The notes: generated by a model from the sequence alone, not told the origin. A stretch of 64,000 nt of DNA from Ptychodera flava (GCF_041260155.1 NC_091942.1:2304501-2368500), one strand, 5' to 3'. Shown: positions 47,101 to 58,399, counted from the first letter of the stretch. Made by a program: numbers and translations.

Positions 47101-50100
47101 GATGTTTGTGGTTCATTTACTCTGCCTTTTGTGAGAAAAATCTTAAATAGGTACATCTATAAATAAAGTAAAGGGTAGTTATTATTACATATATGTAAAG
47201 ACAATGTCATGAAAATTGCAACTGTATTCAAATTTGCGTCATTTTATGGATTCAAAACACGTCCTGATGCTTCAAATATTCATATTCTTTGCCAACTCTG
47301 GTCACATGATGTGTCATGTGATCAGTCACGTGACCTGGAAATACAAAACTTATGTATGAAAAAGTGGGAAATTTCATGCTGATTCAGAAAATATATGGTT
47401 TATAGATACTTACTTAACTTTTACTCTAAGCAGTGTTCATGTAATGACCACACCCAAGATTTTATCAATATTTACATAAGGGGCCTGGTATATAGGAATA
47501 CATTGGCCTTGGTAGTCAAGGGGTTAAATACAAAGTGGAACAGGCTTGTTTGTACAGGACACCCTTGGTGATAGCAGCATATTAAAGTGTCCTACACAGA
47601 GAGCTGTCCCTTTTAAAGAAAGTATTACAATCCAGTCAACTTGCAAGTATCCTTAATAGAGAGGGTTCTTGTTAGAGAGGGTCCTTGTTACAGAGGTTTC
47701 CTTCCACACAAGTTTCATTGTGTCTTCACAGAAAATGAAATATGTTACGTAAGAACATGGTTAGCAAACAAAACATTTTGGGGTTACATTTAACTGATCA
47801 AATCAATGTTGAACAAATGACATTGACAATGGCATTGAGTCAGCATTAAGACGATTGTAGCGGCAAAGTGAAACATTCTACTCACATCATCGTCATCGTC
47901 GTCGTCATCATCGTCCACTCCCATGTTTCCAAACATTCGAGCTTTTCTTTCACCAGAGCCAGCTGTTGAATAGAAGAGTGACACAAAACTAACCTTATTT
48001 GAATATCCTAATTATCAATTTAAATATAAAAAGCACAACATGATAGAGCTTTGCTAGCAAAAAGATCTCTGTGCAAGTGAAGTCTTCTTGACAGCGTTTG
48101 ATACCGACGAAAATGTAATCTTGTGGCAATGATTGTCTATGATGTTTGTCCGGAGATCACTTCAGGAATCTACTGATAGTTTGAGAATCAAAAATTTAAA
48201 TTACATGAAAAAATGCACCATTCAATTAGCATGATTTCAATCTCTCCTTACCCAATGGTCTATCACGACGTTTTTTGATTTGTCCAATATCTTCATCACT
48301 GACGCTATCACTCATTCCATCATCATCGTCATCTTCTACATCTAGACCAGCAAAATCATCATCACCACCAAATTCATCTGTACCACCCATCTGTAATCTC
48401 TTCTCTTCCTCTTTAAGTTTGTTCTGCATCCGTTTTAATGATGACTCTGTTTCCTGTTGACATGAACAGAACAGTAATGACATGTAAGCATGACAGCACA
48501 CTAGATCTGATTTCAATGACAGATTAGCATGACAGCACACTAGATCTGATCTCAATGACAGATTAGCAAGACAGCACACTAGATCTGATTTCAATGACAG
48601 ATTAGCATGGCAGCACACTAGATCTGATTTCAATGACAGATTAGCATGGCAGCATACTAGATTTGATTTCAATGACAGATTAGCATGGCAGCACACTATA
48701 TCTGATTTCAATGACAGATTAGCATGGCAGCACACTAGATTTGATTTCAATGAGAGATCAGCATGGCAGCACACTAGATCTGATTTCAATGACAGATTAG
48801 CATGGCAGCATACTAGATTTGATTTCAATGACAGATCAGCATGGCAGCACACTAGATCTGATTTCAATGACAGATTAGCATGGCAGCACACTATATCTGA
48901 TTTTAATGACAGATTAGCATGGCAGCATACTAGATTTGATTTCAATGACAGATTAGCATGGCAGCACACTATATCTGATTTTAATGACAGATTAGCATGG
49001 CAGCATACTAGATTTGATTTCAATGAGAGATCAGCATGGCAGCACACTACCGGTAGATCTGATCTCAATGGCAGTACATGTAGTTATTCTTACGGGTCCC
49101 TTCACACAAATCAATAACAAATCTTTGAAGAGGGTGGACACATAGACATATACACCTGTACAAATGAAAGACACTTGACTGATCCTGATGGCTTGCCATG
49201 CTTTACATACATATACCGGTACAGCAAATGGGAATAACAGTTACATGCCTGAGTGGATAATGGTCTTGCACAATCTCCATACAGAGATTATAGTGCGGTG
49301 TGGATAACTACATGTAGCTAGGGAGTCTCAGCAATAGCCTCACTAATCTCTGCCACAGGCGACGGTTTTCACCAACTTTTTGGGTATTGCGTGGTTTCCA
49401 TAATAAACATTTTCTGTCTGTTTTATATATAATACTTCAAACCAAATAAAAATTGGATGAATGAAGAATACACTGGTTTCACTATTGATCCTCAATTCCA
49501 TGAACACTTGCAAAACGTAGACCTTGCTATAGGTTACATGAATGTTATCGATGATTCGAAATGCATGCTCCCACGGCTGTCAGCTTTGCAGACGCGATTG
49601 TCAAAGTTTTAGCAGATTATGTATTATTTTTACAAGCGTATAATGTATTATTTTTACCAGTGTACGGAAAGTGCGATCATAAGCCGGACAGCTCCTATCA
49701 ATATCTGAGATGTCAGCCATGTCTATTGAGCAAGTTGGGCGCGAAGGACAGAAAGAAGTCCCAGTTTGGAATATCTAAATTAGCCTGCAGCAGAGATTGG
49801 TGGGGGTGTGCGATCAATGACTCAGAGACCCTCCAGCTTGATTAGAATTATCCCCACTGCAATCCAATCAGTGTGTGGAGACTGGATCTTGCAATGCCAC
49901 ATTACTGATATAGTAATCTGCAATTTGAAATGATCCTTCCTGGTGAATAGTACACCCTTCTACCAATCCAAGTACTTCCTGTACATCAGCACAACTACTA
50001 TGCCCAGTGACAAAAGCACAACATATGCATTTGTGAGACTGGTTTCATACTTTTCCTTACATGATATAAATCAAAGCTACAAGTACATGACAGAAAGCGT

Positions 50101-53100
50101 TTTGTTGATGATACATTAATTTTGTGAAGACAGGAGTGATGCCAAACCAACTTGAGAATATCTTTCTGGTGTCATCAGACAAAAGTTACTGTAAAGATCT
50201 CAGACTATACCCTTCCTTGTCTCACCTCAAATTTGTCCTGCTCTGCCCGATTGTATTCTTCAAGTTGTTGTTCCAATGATGTTAAATTACGGAACCCTTC
50301 AATATATATCTGTAAAGAAAATGGAGGAAAATATTAGAAAGGGTACAACACTTTGAAATTTACTGTATAGTACATAACACTTGAAAAACTAACAGCAGAG
50401 TACACTGTAGTTGGTTATGGGAAAAACTTTCTTTTTGCTCAGGTAAAACATGAGATGTTTCTGAAAAACTAAAACAATAATATAATTACCTCATAGAATT
50501 TTTCCAGTTCTCCTTCAAGTTTTTCATATTCATCCATAAAGGCAGGTCTGTGAATAGAATTAAACAGTATGGGAGATTACCTGTCAGATAAAAAAGAGCT
50601 GAATAGAAGTCAATACTCCAATGGCAAAGATGTGATGAATGGGAAGATCACTATAGAAAACAGAAAGAGTTGCAGACAGCCCACAATGGCCCTTCATCAA
50701 GATATACTGTCATGGAATTGCTAACAGGATGATTTATATGAGAACATACATGAGTTCCTTACAATAATATAGGTACGTGTACCAACCATATTATGCACTC
50801 AGTAACATTGTTATCTTAAAGTCTGCATGAAAGCACATATATACATAGTATACATATATATCTAGTACACATATACGTTGTACATGTGAAGGAAACATAA
50901 GTCATGCAATATTTTTTATGTGCACATGACACTTTACACATTTACAAAGAGATCAGTAATACACAGAGACTTGTACAACTCTGGCACTTTTCATCCTGTG
51001 ATTCACGTTGTAAACCACAAACCCAATTATCAAGTGGTAGTCAAGAGTACACATGAGAACACACAAAGTGAAAAACCACATTCAAGAAATTCCAAGTTGA
51101 GCACACAACATTAGACAGGTCACATAGAATTTCTTGATTGTACCTGACACTTTGTAATGTTCGTAATCTTTTCTGATTTCTTTCCAATTCGCTTTTTTTC
51201 TTTTCAATCTTGGCTTCAAGGTTGGCTTCATCTGAGGCCACATTGTCTAGCATCTGTTGCGTTTTCTTTATTTGATGCTGCAAGAAAACAAAGACAGTCT
51301 TGTAAATCAAGTGAAAAGCAACACAAACTCAACACAAGCAATGAATCCAGTGCTCTGGGGTCAGAGACAGTCAGCACAAAATGTTTGCTTCAATGTTGGC
51401 ATCTGCCAAACTGATGTGAGACTAATAATATACTCAGAATTATCAACTCAAATTACAAAGAACACTTTATTTGGTACGACAGCAAGCTCAGGGGTGGGGA
51501 CATTTCTTTGAAAGAGTTTTGTCACAGGTAATGCACATGATGTTTGGAAATCAATGAGTAAATCCAACTATGGAACACATCTGGACTTTTACTAATAGCA
51601 AGATAAAGGTATGATGTCTTGATGTTCAATTAATTTTTTTTTACTCTCAGCTAATTCACAGGGTGCCTCTGGCAATTCAACAGAGAAACAAAAGCTCTAT
51701 GACTATTACTTAGGCCGTACAAATTATGGATATCAAGGGAAAATTTTAATTTTGAATATTCCTAACATTGCAAATTATTCAATTGCTAATTTTGAATAAT
51801 TTACCGGCTGCACAGTCTATGTTTGCAACAATGACTTTCAAGATTAAAGGTACACATCCGAGTGAAATAGATTTTTTTCAAAGTGATGACTTACCTCCAC
51901 AGCCTTGACACTACCTCGAAGACCCTTTTCAATCTCATTGATTTCCAAGGGTCTATTGATGGCAGTACTTCTCGCTTCCTGGGAGACAAAAGAGCAGAAA
52001 TTCATCCAGTTTACACGCACCATTCACAATCAATCAGGAATGTTGCTTGATGAGTCAGAGATATGTAAACTATTATCATATACACTGTAGCTATTCATAT
52101 AGGATAATCTTAATAACGTGCTAGTCTATGGTATGGGTTTTATCAAAAAGACTTGACAATATATGATACTTCAAGATACTATATTGTGAAGAAAAATTAG
52201 TTTTGTCAAACTGAGAAACCTGACTTAGTTAGGTATGTGTTATTCCGCTGTGGACACTGTTTAGTCATATTTAATATAATTAGAGTAAGTATTTACTTAA
52301 TGTTCAGTCCTATCTATTATGGCCTTGATATCATTAAATAATCTTGATATGTCTCCATGATCATGAGACTTCTTGGTGGAAAAAGCTAATAGCGTAAAGA
52401 ATCTAAAACATTGGCATGTAAATTTGAAATAAGTCAAACTCGGTAGATCAAATGCTGAATAAACAATTACAACAGGAGTTGAACCTAAGTCTACAGCATT
52501 GATGTTTAGCACAGCAAGCACAGACCAGACCTATAGGCTGCCTTGCCATATCTATAAGTGATAGTTTGGTAACTGACTATGATGGTAATACCCTACCCAT
52601 GCCCACTGCATATGGTCTAGATTCGACAAACACACACACACACACACACACAAACACAGTACACATCACTTGTGTATGGCAGAGTCTCTGAAATTATAGA
52701 GAATCATCAAAACAGAACCCATCTCAAGCTGTAAATCTTGGGAATGAGAAATCACAGGTACACAGGATGAATTCATGCAACCATGAACTTCGATTAAGTA
52801 TAGCTCTCAGTATTATTTGGTATGAGATCTGATATGACTCACCCTAAGCTCCACTTCTTTCCCTAACAGATCATACAGAGAGGCTCCCTTGCTGGTAATC
52901 TCCGATGCTAGCTGTCTGGTTGCTTTCAAATCAGAGATCTGAAATACAGACAACAAATAAACATTGTTTTTTTCACGCAACAATTTCAAAATATATCTAC
53001 TGAATCCTTTATGATCAAACGTTTGCCCAGCTATTACTTTCTGAGTGTTCTATGTTAAATTAGTATGAATTGCCAAAAAAATACAATGGCAAAGCAATAC

Positions 53101-55657
53101 TTAGTCCAATCTTTGGAGCCTTGGAGCCTAAATTTATGTCCCCATCTCATACTCAGTATTGTTATGGTAACACCAAACCTGATGAACAAGCTGTATTAGA
53201 AATACTGTCAGTTTCAAAAGATGAAAGTGTGCAAGCTCAAAGCTGACTGGTGAGAGAGATAATCATGCACATGTGTATGTGAGAGCATATGTATACATAA
53301 AATGCTACGATAATCAAAATTAGAAACATTCTAGTATTAAATAGTTATTTCCAAATCAAACATTTACATAATGACTCTTTTGTTAAAGGTTCTTGCCTTG
53401 CATGTACATGTGAATAATGCAACAAAGCTATGATTTATATGTAACAGAACTTACCCTTGATGAAATGTCAAACGATATTGAAGATGCAGAGTCTTCATCA
53501 TCATTATCACCAGTCTTGTTTGTTTTGACGGCATTGTATAACACTGATGTCACTTTCAAGAGTTCCTTGACAGCATAACCATCAGCCATGTACAGTTTCT
53601 TGGTGTTCAACTTGATGTGAGCTTTCACAGCCTACAATGGATGAGACACAAAAACAGACTATTGATCTTTTGTTTCTTGTTTTCACTCCAATGGTTTGTG
53701 CACCAAAATGGCATGTCGAGTGAGGTGCATATAAATATCGTGATTCAGACTTTCACATTGTTTGCCACTCAGTTTTTCATAAACACAGCAGAAAACAACG
53801 ATTTGTGTTGGTATAAATTTTAAATTTTAAAGAAAATGCCTCAATCATGGATACCACTGATAAAATACTATCTTAAACTTTGGTATCTTGCCAAAAATAT
53901 CACAATAACTGTGTTGACACACTACCAGCCTTGCAACTTTTGACTAGCAAGTATCACTCATATCTTCAAGAAAACACTAATTTATCTGTTACATCAGATA
54001 ACGTTGAACATTGACAGCAATCTTACCATGAACTGGGCAACCGCTTTTATAAATATAACCCTGTCTTGTTCTGTATCTGTGTCCATGGGTAAATCAGTGT
54101 TCGGATCATACCTTTTGAGGAAACAATTAAATAACTGAAAATCATTTCATGACAAGATGGAATGTCATTACTTCTGTAAGATTCAGGACCATTGTACTCA
54201 TCTTAAAGGCAGGCATTTTGCATTTCTGAGGTTTCTTTGGTGGCAAAGATATTTGTCTGAATATCATTTTTAAATTGTAGAACTAGATTTATTTTTAACA
54301 AAAAGAGGTCTGTCACATTATGCTCTGTACATTGAAAACTATGCACGATAATTCTTAGTAATACCCTCAAGGCTTGACATACCAGTTGTATGTTAGTATT
54401 TTGACCGTTCCCCTCCTAAAATACATAATTTGCATATGTCTAAGTCGTCCATAGGCCATCACAACCATAATAATTAACATTGTCAAGTATGGATGACTCT
54501 GCCTATTCAAGGTATTCTTTAAAAGCTTGGGGCACACGGTATACCATACAGGATGTCTGGGTGTTTTTTGGGCACCAATAGGATGTGTTACACTCATAGA
54601 AAATAGCACCCTTACCGTCTTACAAGCCATATCAACACTTCTGCTACTAAGGCAAAGTTTGGTGTTCTGAAATTTTCCATGGAGATGAGGCGTGGATAAC
54701 CCAACGCCCTCATCATTTCAGTGAAATCTATGGAGTAGAGAAATGTATATTTTAACCATACTACAAACATTAATTCTCATTGCGATGCTAAACATGAGAC
54801 TGAATCACAATTATTATGTTACCATATTTTCAAAGATCATCAATGTGGAACGTCAACAGATACTGTGCATGACTACATTCACTTTAACCCCTAATACGAT
54901 CATCACATGGGAGGATGGTTGGTTCACACAGTGGTACTCCATTTTATAATTAATTATAGTGTGCTATGTATGTCTTAGATGTACCGTTGGCGTAACAAAA
55001 CATGGCGATTTACGCACTATTACCAGATTACTAAAATAAAAATGCTATGTTTTATTGTACATATCTATAGCAGTACCACCATTTCAAAATGGAGGGGTTG
55101 CACATGATCAAAGACCTCCTTCAACCGGGGGACTACATGGCGAAAATAGATCTGAAAGACGCCTATTTTACAGTTCCCATATGGGAAAAACACCAGAAAT
55201 ACCTCCGTTTTATTTGGAAAGAAACTATGATGGAGTTTGCATATCACTGATGGCCTAATGCTCACACAGCTAACACAGCAGCCATTGCCGATGTATCATG
55301 AAATGGCACAGATATTGCAGAATGATACTTTCAGGGGCAGCGTTCCCATGACATGACCTAAACTCAACCATCAACGCTAAAAGCTCACAGATCATCGTAA
55401 CATCACCACGATGAAGACCAAAACAACACAGCACCGAGGCATTTGATGGACATGTTGTCGACTGTCGTTACCCACGACAACCATGACGCTATTTCACCAC
55501 AGCACTCCTCGCGTCGGAAAACGGCAGCACAGACAAACGACATATGGGATCGTAAGAATGTCTAACGCGCCACTGCACTGTTCTTAACGTTAAAATTTTG
55601 TCGTGTAGCTGTCAAATTAAATCGACTCTACTTACTTCTGAGATCCCTGTACGACAT
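44005..55657 (-). CDS. CLUAP1: Clusterin-associated protein 1 / IFT38 orthologue, complete, 12 coding exons
   Basis: Component of intraflagellar transport complex B, needed to build cilia; acts in the cytoplasm, basal body and axoneme. Exons, in transcript order: 55657-55636, 54727-54616, 54111-54027, 53631-53455, 52938-52843, 51978-51895, 51277-51144, 50547-50490, 50309-50226, 48453-48252, 47962-47886, 44175-44005. They total 1302 nt, 433 residues (human about 413), with every phase consistent. Residues 1-130 ([20 protein letters not shown], then [20 protein letters not shown]) are the N-terminal calponin-homology-like domain. Residues 130-310 are coiled coil ([20 protein letters not shown]). 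The rest is acidic and ends in NDSDNDF, as in vertebrates. A run of nine Asp in exon 11 is longer than I recall in vertebrates. The gene is tail-to-tail with USP22. Confidence 0.96.
44320..44410. mobile_element. Short TTAA-flanked inverted-repeat element (family 1, inverted)
   Basis: 91 bp in CLUAP1 intron 11. On the minus strand it begins TTAACCCTTTCACCACCATG, then GGTTTAGCCCAAACCC, and ends ATTGGGGTGAACAGGTTAA, so it is the same family as 16220 and 43600. Confidence 0.65.
45975..46020. repeat. (ACAT)n microsatellite
   Basis: About 11 perfect tetranucleotide copies inside the modular dispersed repeat. Confidence 0.95.
46047..46085. repeat. Palindromic terminal repeat, shared with 2822-2859
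   Basis: Begins CAATAGCTTCTATAGACT and ends AGTCTATAGTAGCTAAAAAT; the same end at 2822-2859 has three extra bases in the palindrome centre. Confidence 0.55.
46406..47527. mobile_element. 1.1 kb TTAA-flanked non-autonomous transposon with perfect palindrome
   Basis: In CLUAP1 intron 11. TTAA at both edges (46406-46409 and 47524-47527); inverted ends CCCCTTGACTACC and GGTAGTCAAGGGG match exactly. Just inside the left end is a perfect 28-bp palindrome (46423-46450) built around GGCGCCGG and its complement. No transposase frame: the longest ORF is 68 codons. Features fit a piggyBac-like MITE. Two groups of CACATG/CATGTG/CACGTG words lie at 46912-46946 and 47300-47334. Confidence 0.75.
46423..46450. 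repeat. Perfect 28-bp palindrome
   Basis: Self-complementary throughout, centred in GGATATATCC and flanked by GGCGCC on each side. Lies 13 bp inside the end of the TTAA element. Confidence 0.95.
47886..47962 (-). CDS. CLUAP1: CLUAP1 exon 11: poly-Asp
   Basis: Residues 352-377. [16 protein letters not shown] then nine Asp codons mixing GAT and GAC. Acceptor AACAG, donor GTGAGT. Confidence 0.9.
48252..48453 (-). CDS. CLUAP1: CLUAP1 exon 10
   Basis: Residues 285-352. [20 protein letters not shown] closely matches vertebrate CLUAP1, followed by an acidic Asp/Ser stretch and IKKRRDRPL. Acceptor CAACAG, donor GTAAGG. The frame stays open upstream into the intron because of the 39-bp minisatellite. 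Confidence 0.95.
48487..49072. repeat. 39-bp minisatellite, about 15 copies, in CLUAP1 intron 9
   Basis: Units of 39 bp beginning AGCATGGCAGCACACTAGAT and continuing CTGATTTCAATGACAGATT, with a few recurring variants (CACACTATAT, CATACTAGAT). Since 39 is a multiple of three and the unit lacks a stop in one minus-strand frame, the array stays open and reads into exon 10. Ends only about 34 bases from the exon 10 acceptor. Confidence 0.95.
50226..50309 (-). CDS. CLUAP1: CLUAP1 exon 9
   Basis: Residues 257-284, coiled coil: [20 protein letters not shown] then RAEQDKFE. Acceptor TTACAG, donor GTGAG; phase 0 at both ends. Confidence 0.95.
50490..50547 (-). CDS. CLUAP1: CLUAP1 exon 8
   Basis: Residues 237-256. 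[20 protein letters not shown] corresponds to the family RPCFMDEYEK segment. Acceptor TCACAG, donor GTAATT. Confidence 0.94.
51144..51277 (-). CDS. CLUAP1: CLUAP1 exon 7: most conserved coiled coil
   Basis: Residues 193-237. [20 protein letters not shown], then [13 protein letters not shown]; nearly identical to vertebrate CLUAP1. Acceptor TTGCAG, donor GTACAA. Confidence 0.96.
51895..51978 (-). CDS. CLUAP1: CLUAP1 exon 6
   Basis: Residues 165-192. [20 protein letters not shown], then RGSVKAVE. Acceptor CCCAG, donor GTAAG; phase 0 at both ends. Confidence 0.93.
52628..52651. repeat. (CA)n microsatellite
   Basis: About 12 CA copies in CLUAP1 intron 5. Confidence 0.9.
52843..52938 (-). CDS. 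CLUAP1: CLUAP1 exon 5
   Basis: Residues 133-164. [20 protein letters not shown], then [12 protein letters not shown], start of the coiled coil. Acceptor TTTCAG, donor GTGAGT. Confidence 0.95.
53455..53631 (-). CDS. CLUAP1: CLUAP1 exon 4
   Basis: Residues 74-132. [20 protein letters not shown], then [15 protein letters not shown], the end of the CH-like domain, and a variable acidic loop. Acceptor TTGTAG, donor GTAAGT. Confidence 0.96.
54027..54111 (-). CDS. CLUAP1: CLUAP1 exon 3
   Basis: Residues 45-73. [20 protein letters not shown], then IKAVAQFM. Acceptor AAAAG, donor GTAAGA. Confidence 0.95.
54616..54727 (-). CDS. CLUAP1: CLUAP1 exon 2
   Basis: Residues 8-45. [20 protein letters not shown], then [18 protein letters not shown]. 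Acceptor CATAG, donor GTAAGG. Confidence 0.95.
55070..55250 (+). mobile_element. DIRS-like reverse transcriptase fragment
   Basis: Plus-strand translation from 55083 reads [33 protein letters not shown] and [11 protein letters not shown], preceded by QYHH. The FKMEG...LKDAYF...LRF.W pattern is typical of DIRS-group tyrosine-recombinase retrotransposons. Only about 55 codons remain; frame and similarity end near 55250. It lies antisense inside CLUAP1 intron 1. A gypsy-type RT is less likely. Confidence 0.7.
55636..55657 (-). CDS. CLUAP1: CLUAP1 exon 1 (coding part)
   Basis: 22 coding bases: MSYRDLR and the first base of an Asn codon, then GTAAGT. Vertebrate CLUAP1 starts MSFRDLRNFTEM, and the next exon supplies NFTEM, which fixes both the start and the splice. 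Confidence 0.93.
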
Positions 55658-57453
55658 TTTGAAAGCATCTGCTGAAAAATGTGCACATGCGCAGTGCGAC
55701 AGAGTACAGCAGTTTCCATCTCGTGCTTTCACGCAGACTCTCGCGAAGATACCCAGTGTTTCATAGCTGGCGCACATCTCAACATCTTCAGGTTGGAGGC
55801 AGCTGTGACTGTGTCGATGAAAAGTTCCCAGATTAATATATTTCAAGACGCTATATTAATAAGGAGCTTTCACATTTAGTGTCAGCTTTCTTTATAATTA
55901 ACGAATCCATCCAAAAATTTACGAAACGCAGTGCCTGTGAATCGATTCACGACGGCCGTGTGGTATGATGCGTACTACACAGTGGTCGTCGTGTATCGAT
56001 TTACAAGCGACTGCAGTTGCTGTCCATGGATCCCATGCTTCTAGAAGTCTAATTTGAAAGGTGTCGGACAAGATTTATGAAATAGTTTTGTGTTGACCAA
56101 AGTTAAGGGAGAAAATAAATAAAAAAAACCCGAAAAGATTGCAAATTTCATCATCATGAATTTTGAAAGACCCTCTACCGACATCAGTCCTGGGAATTTA
56201 CAGAACAATTTTCAGGCTCGTTGCGGTCGATCAAAAGTCCAACTCAAAATAGATGCAAGTAATTTGTCTCGTACTTGTCCCAGAAAAAACACTAACCAAA
56301 TTGTGAAAGCAAATGTCATTGTAAGGTTTTGAATCTCAACCAACCTTGTCATGAAAAAAATCAAAATGAACGACACCACCTACGGCTGTCTTTGTTGTGA
56401 TGTTCAACGTTACTTTCAAATGAAATATTCTAGGAGCACGATACAAACTTGTTATCGATAAATTTTCTTTGTAATAATGCAAATGGGGCTTATAATTATG
56501 GTCCTGGTGTTGTGTTACTACACGTTTGCTTTGGAGAGTTTGTTTCGTCGTCAAGTAGACTCGTGGCTTGCTGAGAGGTACCTGGGATTTTAGTGTATTG
56601 ACAACACGAGACGTTCAGTGTTCGTTGGTATTGCATAAACTTTATTACTAGGTATAGACAAGCTTGACAGTTGCCATCGCCAAAGATACGCTTCTCCCAT
56701 TGTCTAAATGTATTGGGTTTCTCATTGGTCGTTCTGTCCTCCTGCCCTCGCAATATCAGTATTGTTTTAGAATGGGATTTTTAAAAGTTATCTTTAAGGC
56801 GTGGCATTGATCATACGATAGATATGAATTAAAGATAAAATGATACATCCAATCATAAACATCAATACAAGTCTTGATCTTACATGTCACAATAGACCAA
56901 ACCCGGAATTCGAATCGACCACGGTACAAACAAAGCCATGTGCGCAAACGCGCACAGACGTACGTGTATTTCCATACGCGTTCAGTACACATGTGGGTTT
57001 GTTTGTACCGGCATCACGTGATTATTTGGGCGTCTGAGTATGTAGAACGGCGTACGCATCGCGTCCTTTTTATTCCGGAGTAGAACCATTAATATTCAAC
57101 GTCACTGTGACACGTTACAAACCCATCACGTGAAGTTATCATGTTCCTTCATTAAGTATTCACTATTTTTATTCAAACATATGTTGTGTCTTTGTACATT
57201 TGTCGCAAATATGGTTTGTATGCATATCGACTTATTATTGAGATCTTGTTTTAATTAACAATTTTACTGGTATCAATGACCGTTAAGTTTATTAAGCTTT
57301 GTATGGGATAACCATCTCCATAAGTAATATCTGTGTTGATTACCTCTGTGTGCATGCATTACACTCTTTGTGAGCTATATTTCCGTCATAGCATTAATTA
57401 TTTTGCTTCTAAATAAGACCGTACAGTTGATCCTAGCCATCAGTGTTCAACCG
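55658..57453. other. Region upstream of CLUAP1
   Basis: Should hold the CLUAP1 promoter and 5' UTR just right of 55657; 55430-56000 is richer in CpG than the flanks. No gene recognised. A foldback lies at 56923-57009. Confidence 0.5.
56923..57009. repeat. Foldback with about 20-bp arms
   Basis: Left arm GGTACAAACAAAGCCATG and right arm CACATGTGGGTTTGTTTGTACC (minor gaps) are inverted repeats around a CpG-rich loop with GCGCAAACGCGCAC. Could be a small MITE. Confidence 0.5.
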
Positions 57454-57642
57454 TTAGCTTGGTTCGTCGCTGTTATCTGCACAATTGACACCTTTTGTGA
57501 AATATTGTAACAATTCGATCATTGACATTTTCGGATGAAATGCGGTTCTGACTGTGATGTCTTCGCTAGGTGACTTGGACAATGAAGTCAGATTCAGCAC
57601 GGTAATTAAAACATAGGTTGCGAGACTTGAAGAGTAAGGGTA
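57454..57642 (-). pseudogene. Exon-like paralogue of the penultimate exon of the 63 kb gene
   Basis: Preceded by a TTTCAAG acceptor and open from TAC at 57642 to a TAA at 57454-57456. Within it SKSPSEDITV matches TKSSCEDITV of the exon at 63947-64000, and about 27 of 30 bases match over CCAAGTCA...ATCACAGTCA. The donor seen at 63947 is missing here, so the frame runs on to a stop. Either a degenerate copy or an alternative last exon. Function unknown. Confidence 0.4.
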
Positions 57643-58106
57643 CTTGAAAGATATCGGCAAGGGAGATCTATAAATCGTTATTGAAACTGGTCAGTCGAAA
57701 CACATTCAAGATCCACCATAGGTTGAAATTTTGGTGTACTTCCATTATTTCATTCTGTTCGTAAACCATTGTTCAACTTGTCGACATAGCTTTTTCGTGT
57801 GTATATCAAATATTATAGCCGAGAAGTGAATCTTTGCTCGGACCGGAATTCACTTGTCGATAATAACTTAGCGTATTGTTCATAATACAGTCTGTTTTGT
57901 CACGCTAATATACTTAAGCAATAAAGCACATAAATCGACGGCATACCACGAGATTTTAACCTGTTCACGGCATATATGCCCTATTGCTATTGTATCATAA
58001 CAGTATATTGAAATTCAGGCATGGAATGACAGAAAAGGATTTTAGCTCAAGCCGAGAGCTCGTGTGTGTGCCAGCCGTGGTATATCAAAATGTACGATGT
58101 TTTTTT

Positions 58107-58247
58107 TTTTCACTTTTCGACCAATCAGATCGCTGTATTTGCGCCATCAATATACTGGTATGATATAGGTCCTGATATATATATTATCTTATATACTTGT
58201 ATATTGATGGCGCAAATACTGCGATCAGATTGGTCGAGAAGTGAAAA
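58107..58247. repeat. Long foldback with about 48-bp arms
   Basis: Left arm 58107-58155 contains CGACCAATCAGATCGC and TTTGCGCCATCAATATA; right arm 58200-58247 is its near-perfect reverse complement (TATATTGATGGCGCAAA, GCGATCAGATTGGTCG). Loop about 44 bases. No open frame. Confidence 0.85.
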
Positions 58248-58399
58248 TAACCGTATTCGCAATAAAGCAAGGTCGGAAAAGGCACGAGCTGTCCGCTAAA
58301 GAAAAATTCAATATCCTTTTTGACGTTTTCCGCCATGCTTCCAATTTAATATTTAGATATAATAGCAAAAAATCACGTCAGCAACGGGTATACTACTCG

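Noticed and set aside
48226..49068. 280-codon open frame with 13-residue repeats rich in Cys and His
   Set aside because: The repeated part is the 39-bp minisatellite in a CLUAP1 intron; only the last ~67 codons are a real exon. Not a zinc-finger gene.
57955..58052. Possible further TTAA element starting TTAACCTGTTCACGGCATAT
   Set aside because: No matching inverted end with TTAA was found to the right; could be a half copy but not supportable.
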